Numbered from the stretch's first letter, positions 28,597 to 38,895 are shown. The stretch: 64,000 bases of DNA from an uncultured Thermoguttaceae bacterium (GCA_937951625.1 CALFBP010000010.1:1-64000), one strand, 5' to 3'. Numbers and translations: made by a program. The notes: generated from the sequence alone by a model not told the origin.

Positions 28597-30393
28597 CTAC
28601 TTGCCAGCTTTGGCCAGCTCGGCTTTCTCGATTTTGGCCCACGTGTCGCGGAGCGTCACCGTGCGATTGAAGACAAGTCGCTGGGCGTTGGAATCCGGAT
28701 CCACGCAGAAGTAGCCAAGGCGTTCGAATTGATATCGTGTTCCCGGCCTCGCGCCGGCCAGACCCGGTTCCACGTAGCAACGGACGATTTCCAGGGAATT
28801 GGGATTCAAGTTCTCGAGCCAGGACTGCCCTTCGGCAACGTCCTCGGGATACGGCTTGGAGAAGAGGTGGTCGTAGAGCCGGGCCTCGGCTTCCACGGCG
28901 TGAGCCGCCGACAGCCAATGGATGGTGCCTTTCACTTTGCGACCATCTGGGGCGTTGCCTCCTCGCGTCGCCGGGTCGTAGGTGCAGCGCACTTCGATCA
29001 CCTCGCCTGTTTTGGGGTCTTTCGTCACTCCCGTACAACGAATCAAGTAGCCCCACCGCAAACGGACTTCCTGTCCCGGCGAAAGCCGGAAGTATTTTTT
29101 CGGCGGGTTTTCGCGAAAATCGTCTTGTTCGATGTACAGCACGCGGGAAAAGGGGACCTGGCGGGTGCCCATGTTAGGGTCTTCCGGGTTGTTGACCGCC
29201 TCGAGATACTCGACCTGGCCTTCCGGATAGTTCTCCAGCACCACGCGGAGGGGCCGCAAGACCGCCATGGCGCGCGGGGCCCGACGGTTCAAATCCTCCC
29301 GAATGCAGTCCTCCAACACGGCGATGTCCACCACGCTATCCACTTTCGACACGCCAATCCGCGCACAGAAGGTCCGAATGGCCTCGGGCGTGTAACCGCG
29401 GCGGCGAAGCCCGCAGATCGTGGGCATCCGAGGATCATCCCAGCCGCGGACATGGCCGCCTTTGACCAGTTCGAGCAGCTTCCGCTTGCTCATCACGGTG
29501 TAGGTGAGGTTGAGGCGGGCGAACTCGATTTGCTGCGGGTGATGGATCTTCTTGCCCCACGGTCCGCTGCCGTCCTCGGTGCGGCCCTGGTTCACCGCGT
29601 TGATGAACCAATCATACAGCGGCCGGTGGTTCTCGAACTCTAGCGTGCAGATGCTATGGGTAATCCCTTCGATCGAGTCCTCGAAGCCGTGCGCCCAATC
29701 GTACATCGGATAAATGCACCACTTGTCGCCGGTATTGTGGTGTCGGGCGTGAATGATGCGGTACATGACCGGGTCGCGGAGGTTGAGATTGGGATGGGCC
29801 ATGTCGATCTTGGCCCGAAGCGTCTTGGCCCCGTCAGGAAACTCGCCGCGACGCATCCGCTCGAACAACTCCAAGTTTTCTTCGACCGAGCGATTGCGAT
29901 AGGGGCTGTCTTGACCCGGCGAAGTGAGCGTGCCACGGGTGCGGCTGACCTCTTCGGCCGAGAGGTCGCAGACGTAGGCGAGGCCCTTGCGGATCAATTC
30001 CACGGCCCACTCGTACATCTGATCGAAGTAGTTCGAGGCCCAAAGGACGCCCGCCTTGGGGTCCGCCTCCGACATGCCCGGCCATTTGGCGCCCAGCCAG
30101 CGCACGTCCTCAATGATCGAATCGACGTATTCCTGTTCCTCCTTTTCCGGATTCGTATCGTCCATGCGCAGGTTGAACTTGCCGCCATACTCGGCCGCAA
30201 TGCCGTAGTTGAGGCAAATGCTCTTGGCATGGCCGATGTGCAAGTAACCGTTGGGCTCGGGCGGAAACCGAGTGTGGACGCGGCCACCAAACCGGCCCGT
30301 GCGGTTGTGCTCGTCGATGATCTCGCGTATGAAGTCCCGTCCGCGTACCGGTTCCCCAGTCCGCTCCGACGATCCGTTGTTCGGTGCGCTCAA
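28597..30393 (-). CDS. glnS: Glutaminyl-tRNA synthetase
   Basis: Class I synthetase charging tRNA-Gln. The 598 residues show the HIGH motif in [10 protein letters not shown], the glutaminyl-specific RFPPEPNGY just before it, [16 protein letters not shown], and the KMSKS-equivalent VMSKRKL. The C-terminal anticodon-binding beta-barrels ([12 protein letters not shown] to the end) are intact. Translation starts at TTG (30393), with GGAGG ten bases upstream; no ATG fits. Presence of this gene means the organism can charge glutamine directly, besides any GatCAB route. gltX lies upstream in the same direction, 360 bases away. Confidence 0.95.
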   Translation of the reverse strand: MSAPNNGSSERTGEPVRGRDFIREIIDEHNRTGRFGGRVHTRFPPEPNGYLHIGHAKSICLNYGIAAEYGGKFNLRMDDTNPEKEEQEYVDSIIEDVRWLGAKWPGMSEADPKAGVLWASNYFDQMYEWAVELIRKGLAYVCDLSAEEVSRTRGTLTSPGQDSPYRNRSVEENLELFERMRRGEFPDGAKTLRAKIDMAHPNLNLRDPVMYRIIHARHHNTGDKWCIYPMYDWAHGFEDSIEGITHSICTLEFENHRPLYDWFINAVNQGRTEDGSGPWGKKIHHPQQIEFARLNLTYTVMSKRKLLELVKGGHVRGWDDPRMPTICGLRRRGYTPEAIRTFCARIGVSKVDSVVDIAVLEDCIREDLNRRAPRAMAVLRPLRVVLENYPEGQVEYLEAVNNPEDPNMGTRQVPFSRVLYIEQDDFRENPPKKYFRLSPGQEVRLRWGYLIRCTGVTKDPKTGEVIEVRCTYDPATRGGNAPDGRKVKGTIHWLSAAHAVEAEARLYDHLFSKPYPEDVAEGQSWLENLNPNSLEIVRCYVEPGLAGARPGTRYQFERLGYFCVDPDSNAQRLVFNRTVTLRDTWAKIEKAELAKAGK

Positions 30394-30752
30394 TCCTCAA
30401 TGACCTCCAGGAAGACCTCCCGTCTTTGTCCCATGTGATGTCGCGTATTGTAGCGATTTCGCCTTCCCCCGCCAATGGTGGTTCACGGAAGGACTCAACG
30501 CGTCGCTTCATGCTTGTCCCCCTCTGACAAGACTGTAGGCGACGTTGCAATAGGTATTCGACCGCCGGACTCACCATCAGCGATGGGGCTTTTCGGATCT
30601 TACCACCAGAATTGTTCCAACGCGTCCCGCTCCGTTGGGCTCGTTCCAATCGGATTGCCCTCGCGACTCTCTCCCGAGGTGTTTGATTGCGACGTGCTTG
30701 ATTACGACGTGCTTGGCGCGGGTGGGCGATCCCGGTTTGGCGTCTGGCGCGA
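30394..30752. other. Intergenic region between gltX and glnS
   Basis: About 360 bases between two leftward genes. It presumably holds the glnS promoter, but no convincing -35/-10 pair was found. No gene or structured RNA recognised. Confidence 0.4.
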
Positions 30753-32309
30753 TCAAAGGCGCTTTAGCGCTCGCTCGATGCGTGCCAAACAGCTTTCCTT
30801 ACCGAGGATGGCCAAAGTGTCGAACAAGCCCATGCCCACCGATTTGCCCGTCACGGCCACGCGCACGGCATGGACGATTTCCGCCGCTTTGATCCCTTCC
30901 GCGGCGACGAAGGCTTGCATCAAGGCCTCGAGGGCGGGGGCGTCGAAAGGCTCAGCCGTGGCCAGTCGGTCGCGGAAACGGGCCAGACGCTGAGCAGCGC
31001 CCTGCTTGCGCACGGCCTTCTCGAAGTCCTTTTCGTCGTAAACCAAGTCCTCATCCGTAACGAAGAACTCCGCGAAATTGACGATGTCGCCAGCTACTTT
31101 GATCCGATCGCCAGCCGCTTGGACGATGCATGCCACGCGGGCCCGAATGGCGTCCTCGACCGGCGACGCCACATATCCAGCCCTGACCAAATAGGGCAGC
31201 ACCATCTCCACCTTGTGTTCCAGCGGCAGGCGAAGCATGTGCCGCTCTTGAAATGCCATCAGCTTCTTCGGGTCGAAGCTGGCCGGGGCCTTATTCACCC
31301 GCTCCAAGGAAAAATTCGCAATCAATTCCTCCCGACTGAAATCCTCAGATCGGTCGTCGAGCGACCAACCCAAGAGGGCGAGGTAGTTGATGAGGGCCTC
31401 CGGCAGAAAACCGATTTGTTGATAGAAGTCGGTAATCACGGGGTTGAACGTTTCGGGTTGGGTCGGAAGCTGGATGGCCTCGGCGATTTTCCGCCCTCGC
31501 TCGACAAGCTCGGCGAAATCCCGATTTTTCAGGTACTTGTCGAGCTTGCGTTTGCTGAGCTTGGTGCGGCTGCCAGGCTCGGCCACGAACGGCAAATGGG
31601 CATATTGGGGCAAAGGGTACCCGAGTCCTTGGGCAATGAACACCTGACGCGGCGTGTTCGACAAATGCTCTTCGGCCCGAATCACGTGGGTGATGCCAAA
31701 CTCGTAATCGTCCACCACGCTGGCGAGGTGGTACAGACACGAACCATCGGCCCGCTGGATCACGTGGTCCTGCTCTCGGGCCCACTCGAACTCGACCCTG
31801 CCGCGGACCAAGTCATTGAGCACCAGCGTTCCCTCCCGGGGCATCTTCAGACGTACCACGGCCTTTCGCCCCTCGGCCTCGAATCGGGCCTGATCCTCCG
31901 GGGTCTGGGCCATCCAGCGACGGCTGTAGGTGAAGGAGCGTTTCTCACGCTCTGCGGCCTGCCGCTCGGCCTGCAATTCGTCGGCCGTCGCGTAATCGCG
32001 GTAGGCCAGGTCGCGGCGCAACAGGGTCTCCACAGCGGCCTGATACTTGAGAAGCCTCTGCGATTGGTAGTAAGGGGCAAACGGCCCACCTACGCCGGGG
32101 CCTTCATCCCACTCCAGCCCGAGCCACTTCAGGCCCCGCAATATGGGCTCTAAGGCCTCCTCCACGTTACGCTCTTGGTCCGTATCATCAATTCGGAGTA
32201 TAAATTTCCCCCCATGCTTCCGGGAAAATAACCAACAGAACAGCGCAGTCCGAACCCCTCCAATGTGCAGATACCCGGTCGGACTCGGGGCGAAACGCGT
32301 GCGAATCAT
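30753..32309 (-). CDS. gltX: Glutamyl-tRNA synthetase
   Basis: Class I synthetase charging tRNA-Glu. The start MIRTRFAPSPTGYLHIGG is the family signature with the HIGH-type motif HIGG; the KMSKS motif is KLSKRKL, and RIDDTDQERN follows the first half. The 518-residue length from this start is normal. The frame is open to 32408 and contains another ATG at 32324, but 32309 has a TAGGAG five bases upstream and the exact family N-terminus. The C-terminal helical anticodon-binding domain appears complete (ending ESCLARIERALKRL). Confidence 0.95.
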   Translation of the reverse strand: MIRTRFAPSPTGYLHIGGVRTALFCWLFSRKHGGKFILRIDDTDQERNVEEALEPILRGLKWLGLEWDEGPGVGGPFAPYYQSQRLLKYQAAVETLLRRDLAYRDYATADELQAERQAAEREKRSFTYSRRWMAQTPEDQARFEAEGRKAVVRLKMPREGTLVLNDLVRGRVEFEWAREQDHVIQRADGSCLYHLASVVDDYEFGITHVIRAEEHLSNTPRQVFIAQGLGYPLPQYAHLPFVAEPGSRTKLSKRKLDKYLKNRDFAELVERGRKIAEAIQLPTQPETFNPVITDFYQQIGFLPEALINYLALLGWSLDDRSEDFSREELIANFSLERVNKAPASFDPKKLMAFQERHMLRLPLEHKVEMVLPYLVRAGYVASPVEDAIRARVACIVQAAGDRIKVAGDIVNFAEFFVTDEDLVYDEKDFEKAVRKQGAAQRLARFRDRLATAEPFDAPALEALMQAFVAAEGIKAAEIVHAVRVAVTGKSVGMGLFDTLAILGKESCLARIERALKRL

Positions 32310-32936
32310 GGGACTCCTAGGCATGTAAGCCGTTATCAAAAAACCAGTTGCAACTCTGACGTTCTGATCACTCCAGCACCCGGGGGCCAAGCCCAAAATA
32401 GACAGCAATCCAGACCGATTGTCTAGGCGTGCCGACGGTCTTTCGGGACCGACCCGTTTTGACGCGACCCTGTACAGAAAATGCCTGGCGAAAACTCAAA
32501 CCCGCTCACGCCTTACGATTCCTTCCAGAAAGTTGGCGCCGATGGGTTTGCAGGCAGCATCTCGCCTCCCTAGACGGGGCAGCAGCGAAAGGTTACGCTC
32601 TTGGGCGATTTCGGCGAACGGCAGGGCCCGTGCATCATGAGTTGCCGGGGCATGGCTGGCTTGGACGAGCGTGGTGCTGCGGCGGGGCTCGTTTCCGTGG
32701 GCGGTTTTCTCTTGACGGATGATTTCGAATCGAAACTTGCGAAGGTCGTTCGGCCCCTAACGGACGCAAGAATGAAGCAGCCCAAGCCCTTCGGCCCTGC
32801 CAGAGCCAAGAACTGACGGAGGCACATTCGCGGCCTGTTTTTTGTTCGAGGAACACCTTGTCTGGGGGCCCCAGCCGCGCGGTTGGCGTCGTTCCTGGCT
32901 TGGGACCTTCGATGGTTTCCGTTGCCACTTTCCGCT
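32310..32936. other. Divergent intergenic region gltX / phytoene desaturase-like gene
   Basis: About 625 bases that should hold promoters for both flanking genes. Frames of 70-95 codons exist on both strands around 32570-32930, overlapping one another, without recognisable motifs or good ribosome-binding sites. I cannot support a gene here. Confidence 0.4.
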
Positions 32937-34379
32937 ATGCCACGTGATTTTCTTCAGAACGTTCGCGACGCCTACGACGTGATCGTCGTCGGTTCCGGTC
33001 TGGCGGGTCTGACGGCTGCGAATCTCTTGGGCCGGGCGGGACATTCCGTCTTACTTTTGGAGCAACACTATCGTTTAGGCGGATTAGCCACGTGGTTCCG
33101 CCGCCGCGGCGGGCATATATTCGACATTTCGCTTCACGGCTTCCCCTATGGAATGGTGAAAAGTTGTCGCCGCTATTGGACCGCGGAGATCGCCGATTCC
33201 ATTGTGCAACTCAAAAACATTCGCTTCGACAACCCCATGTTCTCGCTGAGCACGACTTTCGACCGCGAGGACTTTACACGCCTTCTGACCGGCCGCTTTG
33301 GCGTCCCCTTGGCCACCGTGCAAGCATTTTTCGACACGGCCCGAGGCATGAACTTCTACGATGACCAGTCCCTGACGACGCGGGAGCTTTTCCAACGTTT
33401 TTTCCCTGGCCGCGAGGACGTGGTGCGGCTCTTGATGGAACCGATCACTTACGCCAACGGCTCCACGCTCGAGGATCCCGCATTGACCTATGGCATCGTG
33501 TTTTCCAACTTCATGTCGAAGGGCGTGTACACGTTCCAGGGCGGGACAGACCGGATGATCGGCTTGGCCGAGGCAGAACTGCGCCGCAACGGCGTCGATT
33601 GCCGGATTCGCGTCGGTGTCGAGGCCATTCAAGTAGAAAAGCGAAAGGTGGTCGGCGTAAGGGCCAATGGCCGGACGATCCGCGCCCGGGCCGTCGTTTC
33701 CAACGCCAACTTGAAGGGCACGATCTTCGGCCTTGTCGGGCCGCGGCATTTCGACCCGGAGTTCGTTGAACAAGCCCGGGCCGTGCGTTTGAACAATTCC
33801 AGCACACAAGTTTACATGGCCTTGGCCCCGGGCGAAACGTTAGACGAAGCGGCCTGCGGCGATCTGTTGTTCAGCTCGACGGCGCCGGTGTTTCGCACGG
33901 ATTTGCTGTTGAGCCGCAACGTCACCAGTCGCACCTACTCGTTCTATTATCCCAAGACGCGGCCCGGCAGCGATCGTTTTCTGATCGTCGCCAGCACCAA
34001 CGCCCGTTATGAAGATTGGGCTGGTTTGGATGCGGAGAGCTACCGTCGCGGCAAACAGGAGCTGATCGAATCCACCCTCGACGACCTCTCCAAGCACGTT
34101 CCGGACATCCGGCGGAAACTCGTGTGGGTCGAGTGCGCGACGCCCGTCACCTTCGCCCGCTACACGCGCCATTTGGAGGGCGCCAGCTTCGGGACGAAGT
34201 TCGAGGGCCTGGCCGTCAGCCGCGCATTGCCACAACAGATCGAGGGGCTTTATCACGCGGGGAGTGTCGGCATCATCATGTCCGGCTGGTTGGGGGCGGT
34301 CAACTACGGCGTGATCGTGGCCAACGACGTGGACGCCTACCTGATGCATCGGGGTTCGCAAACGCCGCGGCCTGAGTGA
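32937..34379 (+). CDS. Phytoene desaturase-family FAD-dependent oxidoreductase
   Basis: A 480-residue flavoprotein of the CrtI/CrtISO/HpnE-type amine-oxidase family. The N-terminal dinucleotide-binding motif is clear: [20 protein letters not shown], followed by an acidic strand end in [11 protein letters not shown]. The C-terminal FAD-contact region is [18 protein letters not shown]. Substrates in this family are polyisoprenoids such as carotenoids or squalene precursors, or retinoids; none can be chosen because no crt or hpn gene is adjacent. The start is taken at ATG 32937 ([19 protein letters not shown]) rather than the open extension to 32883, since the family begins shortly before the nucleotide motif. 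Confidence 0.82.
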   Translation: MPRDFLQNVRDAYDVIVVGSGLAGLTAANLLGRAGHSVLLLEQHYRLGGLATWFRRRGGHIFDISLHGFPYGMVKSCRRYWTAEIADSIVQLKNIRFDNPMFSLSTTFDREDFTRLLTGRFGVPLATVQAFFDTARGMNFYDDQSLTTRELFQRFFPGREDVVRLLMEPITYANGSTLEDPALTYGIVFSNFMSKGVYTFQGGTDRMIGLAEAELRRNGVDCRIRVGVEAIQVEKRKVVGVRANGRTIRARAVVSNANLKGTIFGLVGPRHFDPEFVEQARAVRLNNSSTQVYMALAPGETLDEAACGDLLFSSTAPVFRTDLLLSRNVTSRTYSFYYPKTRPGSDRFLIVASTNARYEDWAGLDAESYRRGKQELIESTLDDLSKHVPDIRRKLVWVECATPVTFARYTRHLEGASFGTKFEGLAVSRALPQQIEGLYHAGSVGIIMSGWLGAVNYGVIVANDVDAYLMHRGSQTPRPE

Positions 34380-34468
34380 CCTGCGCCTCGCATGTACTGC
34401 TCAGTGGACCGGCGACTGTGGCGCCATGCGTTTTGTCGCGGCCGCCCGCGCCGCCCCGGCAGCAACTT

Positions 34469-35794
34469 TCAGTCACCGCGGAGTTTCAGTCCATGGGCCG
34501 CCAGCTTCTCGCGGACCTCGTTCAGGCTGGTAACGCCGAAGTTTTTGCACTCCAGCAACTCGTCGCTGGTGTGCCGCACCAATTCGCCGATGGTGCTGAT
34601 GCCCAGGCGGATCATGCACTTTCGGGCACGGACCGACAGCGCCAACTCCGAGATCGGGCGGCTGAGCAGGGCCTGCTCGTCGGGAGTCAGCGACTCGGGT
34701 TCGTAGGTTTCGAAGGTATGCTTCTCCGCGGCCAACATGCCCAAGCGAAGTCCCTTCGAGGCGAGCATCTCCTTGATCTCGATGAGGCTTGTTTCGCCGA
34801 AGTTTTTGCTCGCCAGCAGCTCCTGCTCTGTGCAGCGGCAGAGATCTCCGAGCGTCATCACGCCCATCTTCTGGAGGCAATTGCGGCTTCGCACCGACAA
34901 TTCGAAGTCCGTGACGGGAATGTTGAGCACCTGGCTCATGCGGTCGCGTTTCCGCTGCGCGTCCTCGTCGTAATACATCTGACCGGAGGCCTGCGCGTCG
35001 CGGAGGTAGAGCCTCGCCCGCGGCTCGTTTGGATAAATCTCAAGAATCCGCTGGTAGCACTGGACCGCGCGATCGAATTGCTCCAGGTCCTCATAGAGCA
35101 AACCTAAGTTCAACAAGGGGCCGACATGACCGGGAAATTGCGACACGGACCGCTTGTACAGCTCTAGCGCCGTATCGTCGTTGCCGCGACGATCGTTCTC
35201 GAGTGCCAAGCCGAACAAGGCGCCGGCGTGCGTGCGATCCACCTCAACCGCCCGCTCGTACAGCGCCACGACCTCGTTGGGGTTGCCGCCCAGCGCCGCC
35301 ACGGTCGCCCCCCGCTGGTAGAGGTACTCGGCCGTCTGCTCCACGGCGCCCGAAAGCTTATCCAAAACCGAGAGCGCCTCTTGAGGTTTTCCGGCGTAGC
35401 GGAGGGCCTCGGCGCGAGCCACCGCACATTCGTCGGCGTTGTAACCTGCTTGCTTGGCCGCCGCATATTCCTCGATGGCCGCCTCGTATTGCTGGAGTGC
35501 GAACAGGGTTCGCGCGAGGTAAAAGTGGGCCAGGGCCCCGCCGTCCCCGTGCCGCAAAGCATCCATCGCGCGATGATACCGACCGACAAGGTATAAACAG
35601 ACTCCCAACCGGACATAATCGGCGGGACTCAGCTCTTCGCGTCCTTCGAGTTCACTTACCGCTTCGCGAAAGACGCGGTAGCTGGCCGGATCCTTGGAAA
35701 TGGCCTCGGTAATTCGCCGGATTTCCGTGGGGCCAAACGTGCCCGGAACAAGGACTGCTTGTTTCAAATCGAATTCAGCCGCCACCGTCATCAT
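34469..35794 (-). CDS. TPR protein with two tandem RNA polymerase alpha-CTD domains
   Basis: A 441-residue soluble protein. Residues about 55-270 are tetratricopeptide repeats (AHFYLARTLFALQQYEAAIEEY; VGPLLNLGLLYEDLEQFDRA). Residues about 290-352 and 378-440 each match the C-terminal domain of RNA polymerase alpha subunit. Domain 1, containing FELSVRSRNCLQKMGVMTLG and NFGETSLIEIKEMLASKGL, keeps the Escherichia coli DNA-contact residues R265 (here R302) and N268 (N305), Cys269 and G296/S299. Domain 2 keeps R389 but has Lys392 where N268 would be. No alpha N-terminal domain is present, so it is not RpoA. It likely binds promoter DNA or regulators, with the TPR part binding a partner (inference). 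Confidence 0.85.
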   Translation of the reverse strand: MMTVAAEFDLKQAVLVPGTFGPTEIRRITEAISKDPASYRVFREAVSELEGREELSPADYVRLGVCLYLVGRYHRAMDALRHGDGGALAHFYLARTLFALQQYEAAIEEYAAAKQAGYNADECAVARAEALRYAGKPQEALSVLDKLSGAVEQTAEYLYQRGATVAALGGNPNEVVALYERAVEVDRTHAGALFGLALENDRRGNDDTALELYKRSVSQFPGHVGPLLNLGLLYEDLEQFDRAVQCYQRILEIYPNEPRARLYLRDAQASGQMYYDEDAQRKRDRMSQVLNIPVTDFELSVRSRNCLQKMGVMTLGDLCRCTEQELLASKNFGETSLIEIKEMLASKGLRLGMLAAEKHTFETYEPESLTPDEQALLSRPISELALSVRARKCMIRLGISTIGELVRHTSDELLECKNFGVTSLNEVREKLAAHGLKLRGD

Positions 35795-35840
35795 CAGGCT
35801 CCGCAGACAAGCGTTACCCCATTGCCTAGGGAAAAAAATG

Positions 35841-35913
35841 AGCCAGCGGTGGGAATCGAACCCACAACCCCAGCTTTACGAAAGCTGTGCTCTGCCGATT
35901 GAGCTACGCTGGC
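35841..35913 (-). tRNA. tRNA-Thr (anticodon CGT)
   Basis: Seventy-three bases that fold as a full cloverleaf on the minus strand: a 7-bp acceptor stem (GCCAGCG with CGCTGGC), a 4-bp D stem (GCTC/GAGC), a 5-bp anticodon stem (CAGCT/AGCTG) with loop TTCGTAA, a 5-base variable loop and a 5-bp T stem (GTGGG/CCCAC) with TTCGATT. Anticodon CGT reads ACG. No CCA is encoded. A run of seven T follows the 3' end. Confidence 0.95.
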
Positions 35914-35924
35914 TGAATCTACAA

Positions 35925-35956
35925 ACTATACGACACCTCTCCTCGTGCGGCTGCAA
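35925..35956 (-). promoter_or_regulatory. Probable promoter of tRNA-Thr
   Basis: On the minus strand TATAGT (35930-35925) lies 11 bases before the tRNA 5' end, the usual distance for a -10 element. A TTGCAG (35956-35951) is the best -35 candidate, but its spacing of 20 bases is long. Confidence 0.4.
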
Positions 35957-36411
35957 CGGCCTCCAGACCAACGCCGATCTCCACACCAGTAAACCAATCA
36001 AATTATCAGAACAGCCCCAACCTGCCAAGCCCTTAAAAATTACCTCGCATGACGGGGTGTATGCCATCTTCTTAGAGTATTGCCTAGAGGGTAAAAAAAC
36101 GTTAACAAGCGAATCTAGGATTCTTTGGTAAGCTGCGACAACTAGTTTGAACGAGAGAACCTATTTTCTCGAATCGCCGGGCAATAACGGAGGGAGCTCC
36201 CCAAATATGCCTTCTCGCAGAGTTTTTACGCATACGGGACGCCTCCCTGTCTTATCACTTTTTTTCTGCGCCCATGGGGTAAACGCCGAAAAAATATGCC
36301 ATCTCCTTTAGGCCGCTTCCCGAGAAAATGGGCGGCCCGAGCTTAAAACCGACGCCTTGGTATTCTCCGCTCGTGCCATACCAAACGGAAACGGCGTTCT
36401 CCGGCGGGCTT
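35957..36411. other. AT-richer intergenic region
   Basis: The gap between the tRNA and the histidine kinase stop, distinctly less GC-rich than the coding DNA. The 9-mer AAATATGCC occurs near 36203 and 36291. Minus-strand GGCCGC and GCGGCC near 36315-36342 can pair downstream of the kinase stop, with a T-run some 15 bases further, which is a weak terminator candidate. No gene recognised. Confidence 0.35.
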
Positions 36412-38319
36412 TTAATCTTCTGGGGCGATGGGCAGGCGTACCGTAAAGGTAGTGCCCTTGCCTTCTTCGCTCTCGACTTCGATGGTGCCGCCGTGCTGCT
36501 GGACGATCCCGTAACTGACGCTCAGGCCCAGCCCAGTTCCCTTGCCTACGGGTTTGGTGGTGAAAAACGGTTCGAAGACATGATCCAAGTGTTCAGGTTT
36601 GATGCCTGCACCGGTATCGGTAACTCGGACCACGACGGCGCCGTTTTCGAGGGAGGTGCTGACTAGCAACGTGCCGCCGTTGGGCATGGCTTCGCAAGCG
36701 TTGAGCGCTAAGTTCACGAAGACTTGCTCCAGTTGGTTCTTGTCGCCATCGATTGGTGGCAAGTCGTCGGCGAGATCCTCGACGATAATGATACTTTGGA
36801 AGGCATCGCGTTTGCCCAACAGTTTCAGCGTTTGCCGCACCACGTCGTTGACCGACAATCGCGTTTTGACTGAGGGGGTTTCGCGGGCGAAATCGAGCAG
36901 TCCACGGACGATTTCCCTGGCCCGCTTCGTCTCGCGGATGATCAAGTCCAGGTCTTGCCGATCCTGATCGTCGAGATTGGGCTTTTCCCGGAGCAGATCA
37001 GCAAAGGCAAGCACCCCGGTCAGCGGATTATTGATTTCGTGGGCGACCCCTGCGGCGAGGCGTCCGACGGAAGCCAGCTGCTCGCTCCGCCCGATTTGCT
37101 GCTGCGTGATCTGGCGGAGCAAGGCCTCGCGTTCGGCGACCGCCGCAGCCATGCTGTCGATCGCCCGGCACAGGACGCCCATTTCCCCAGCCGGGCGGAT
37201 ACCAACGCGCGCCGTGAGGTCGCCGCCGATCAACTTTTGCACCATTGCTACCAGGTGGCGGATCGGGCGAAGCACCATTTCATGGGCGGCGAACAAGAGG
37301 ATGACACTCGCCGAGGCGGTGACAACCACAATCGTAAGGAAGACGGCGAAAGCCACGTTCCGCTGATGAAGGAATGGCGACTGAAGCAAACCCACGCTCA
37401 ACGCGCCGATGATCCGCTGCTGGGGGTCCCGGATCGGCTCGCAACTGGCGATGTACCACTCGTCGATCATCAGGGCTGGCTCCGCCGCCCACGTATTCCC
37501 CCGATCCAGAACCTCTTCGCTCACCGCCGCGCTGAGTTGCGTGCCGACGGCCCGGGAACCGTCGCTCATCCTCACGCTCGTGGCGATCCGCAAGTCGCCG
37601 TGGAAGATAGTTACCGCGCCGATGTCTTTGCCCCCGAAGACCTCATTTAAGAGCACCTCTTGCTTGATGGCGTCGACGAGGTCATAGCGGCGGTTGAGCA
37701 GCATGCCGCCATAAAGAAACCCAGCCACTCGGCCGTGGTCATCGCGGATCGGCGACGCTGCGGCGATCACCATGCCATCGGTTCTTAAGGACTTGGGCGA
37801 GGGTCGGGCGGCGGGCGTGGGAATGACCTCTAAGCGGGCACGCTCGGCCAAGTCGTTCCCTTCATTCTCCAGCCGCTCCCGAGAAAGGCTGACGGTCCCG
37901 CTCGCGCTCTTTTGGGTGCTGATGGCTTGGGCCACCAAGGGGTCGCTGCTCAGGTCATCCCCCGATTTGCCGCTTCCGCTCCGACCAACGACCTTGCCCG
38001 TCGCGTCCAACAACACCACGAAATCCAACCCGCCCGCCTCGCTCGTGGCGCGAAGTACCGTAGCCAACCGCACGCGATCGTTGCCCTGGGTGGCCGCTGC
38101 CAGTCCTGGATCCAGCGAACGACCCTTCAAAAGTGCCTCGATGAGGGCGACATGCTTTTGATAGGCGGTCCTTGCCCGATTCAAGTTCCGATGTACCCGA
38201 TTCTGCACTTCCGACATCCACACCTGGCTCAAGTACTGGAAAGTGATCAACGCCAGCAAGGCATTGGCCACGAGAATCGCGGCCACCGCCAAAGTCGTGA
38301 GTCGAAAGCGAATCGTCAT
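36412..38319 (-). CDS. Sensor histidine kinase with Cache and HAMP domains
   Basis: A 635-residue membrane kinase. It has a first transmembrane helix (about 7-28), a Cache-like sensor domain outside the membrane (about 35-295, with DFVVLLDATGKVVGRSGSG), a second helix near 300-325, HAMP (PIRHLVAMVQKLIGGDLTAR), a HisKA helix with the phospho-acceptor His near 415 in GVAHEINNPLTG, and HATPase_c with N box NLALNACEAMPNGG, VTDTGAGI and GKGTGLGLSVSYG. The kinase core resembles NtrB/ZraS-type sensors that partner with sigma54 response regulators, such as the one at 43983 (inference; not adjacent). The frame extends to 38454, but the ATG at 38319 gives a normal N-terminus. Confidence 0.9.
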   Translation of the reverse strand: MTIRFRLTTLAVAAILVANALLALITFQYLSQVWMSEVQNRVHRNLNRARTAYQKHVALIEALLKGRSLDPGLAAATQGNDRVRLATVLRATSEAGGLDFVVLLDATGKVVGRSGSGKSGDDLSSDPLVAQAISTQKSASGTVSLSRERLENEGNDLAERARLEVIPTPAARPSPKSLRTDGMVIAAASPIRDDHGRVAGFLYGGMLLNRRYDLVDAIKQEVLLNEVFGGKDIGAVTIFHGDLRIATSVRMSDGSRAVGTQLSAAVSEEVLDRGNTWAAEPALMIDEWYIASCEPIRDPQQRIIGALSVGLLQSPFLHQRNVAFAVFLTIVVVTASASVILLFAAHEMVLRPIRHLVAMVQKLIGGDLTARVGIRPAGEMGVLCRAIDSMAAAVAEREALLRQITQQQIGRSEQLASVGRLAAGVAHEINNPLTGVLAFADLLREKPNLDDQDRQDLDLIIRETKRAREIVRGLLDFARETPSVKTRLSVNDVVRQTLKLLGKRDAFQSIIIVEDLADDLPPIDGDKNQLEQVFVNLALNACEAMPNGGTLLVSTSLENGAVVVRVTDTGAGIKPEHLDHVFEPFFTTKPVGKGTGLGLSVSYGIVQQHGGTIEVESEEGKGTTFTVRLPIAPED

Positions 38320-38520
38320 GGCAGGCCCCCTCTGCCTTCCGTTCCACCCAAACGCTTTGCGAATGGCGTCAGACTGAAGAGGAAATCGTTGCCGGGCGGG
38401 AAAATGGACTGAAGCGGGGCAGAGCTCGTTGGGGGAAACCCGCTGCCCGTCCAAGCCCGCCTCGATTTCATCCGCACTAGCCTGGATTTGGTCAGTATAT
38501 TCCCTCAGCGAAGCGGCGGA

Positions 38521-38673
38521 CTAGGGATTTCCAGGCAATAAGGCTGCGGGCTGCCGAGTCTCGGGGGGGCGCTCCCGCGCGCCCTTAGCAACTCGTGTAC
38601 CTTCATGGTAAAGCTTTTCGGCCTGGTCGCTACCCGGGGCGAGATGTGAAACCTCCAAAGCGGATTCCTTCAT
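38521..38673 (-). CDS. Small ORF with strong ribosome-binding site
   Basis: A 50-residue frame with AGGAGG four bases before ATG. The sequence is hydrophilic, begins MKESALEVSHLAPGSDQAEK and has an Arg/Pro-rich second half. It lies in a gap 200 bases upstream of the histidine kinase, in the same direction. I recognise no family. Support is the ribosome-binding site alone, so it may be chance. Confidence 0.35.
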   Translation of the reverse strand: MKESALEVSHLAPGSDQAEKLYHEGTRVAKGARERPPETRQPAALLPGNP

Positions 38674-38895
38674 CACGCCTCCTCAGTTTCCGAGGGGACT
38701 GGCTCCTTGTCCCAACCCCTAAGAAGAGTTAGTTACGGTGTGTGTAGAGTTTTTCGTTCTGGAGCGCTTGCCTACGGGCGTACCGGGGCGATAATCTAAA
38801 GGGTGTCTCATTTCGATGCACCCTGATTGGTGGTTCGTTTCCCCGCGAGTTTCTTCATTTCGGTTTCCAACAATTCTGGTTCGGGGGCTTTTGGC
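38674..38895. other. Divergent spacer between small ORF/kinase and the FHA activator
   Basis: Contains the expected promoters for the leftward kinase region and the rightward FHA gene. No clear -35/-10 or -24/-12 element was found by eye. Confidence 0.3.

Noticed and set aside
32570-32928. Frames of 70-97 codons on both strands in the gltX/desaturase gap
   Set aside because: They overlap each other, have no ribosome-binding site at a good distance and no recognisable family.
35694-36131. Plus-strand 145-codon frame across the tRNA
   Set aside because: The frame reads through the complement of tRNA-Thr (a well-known false peptide pattern) and has no other support.
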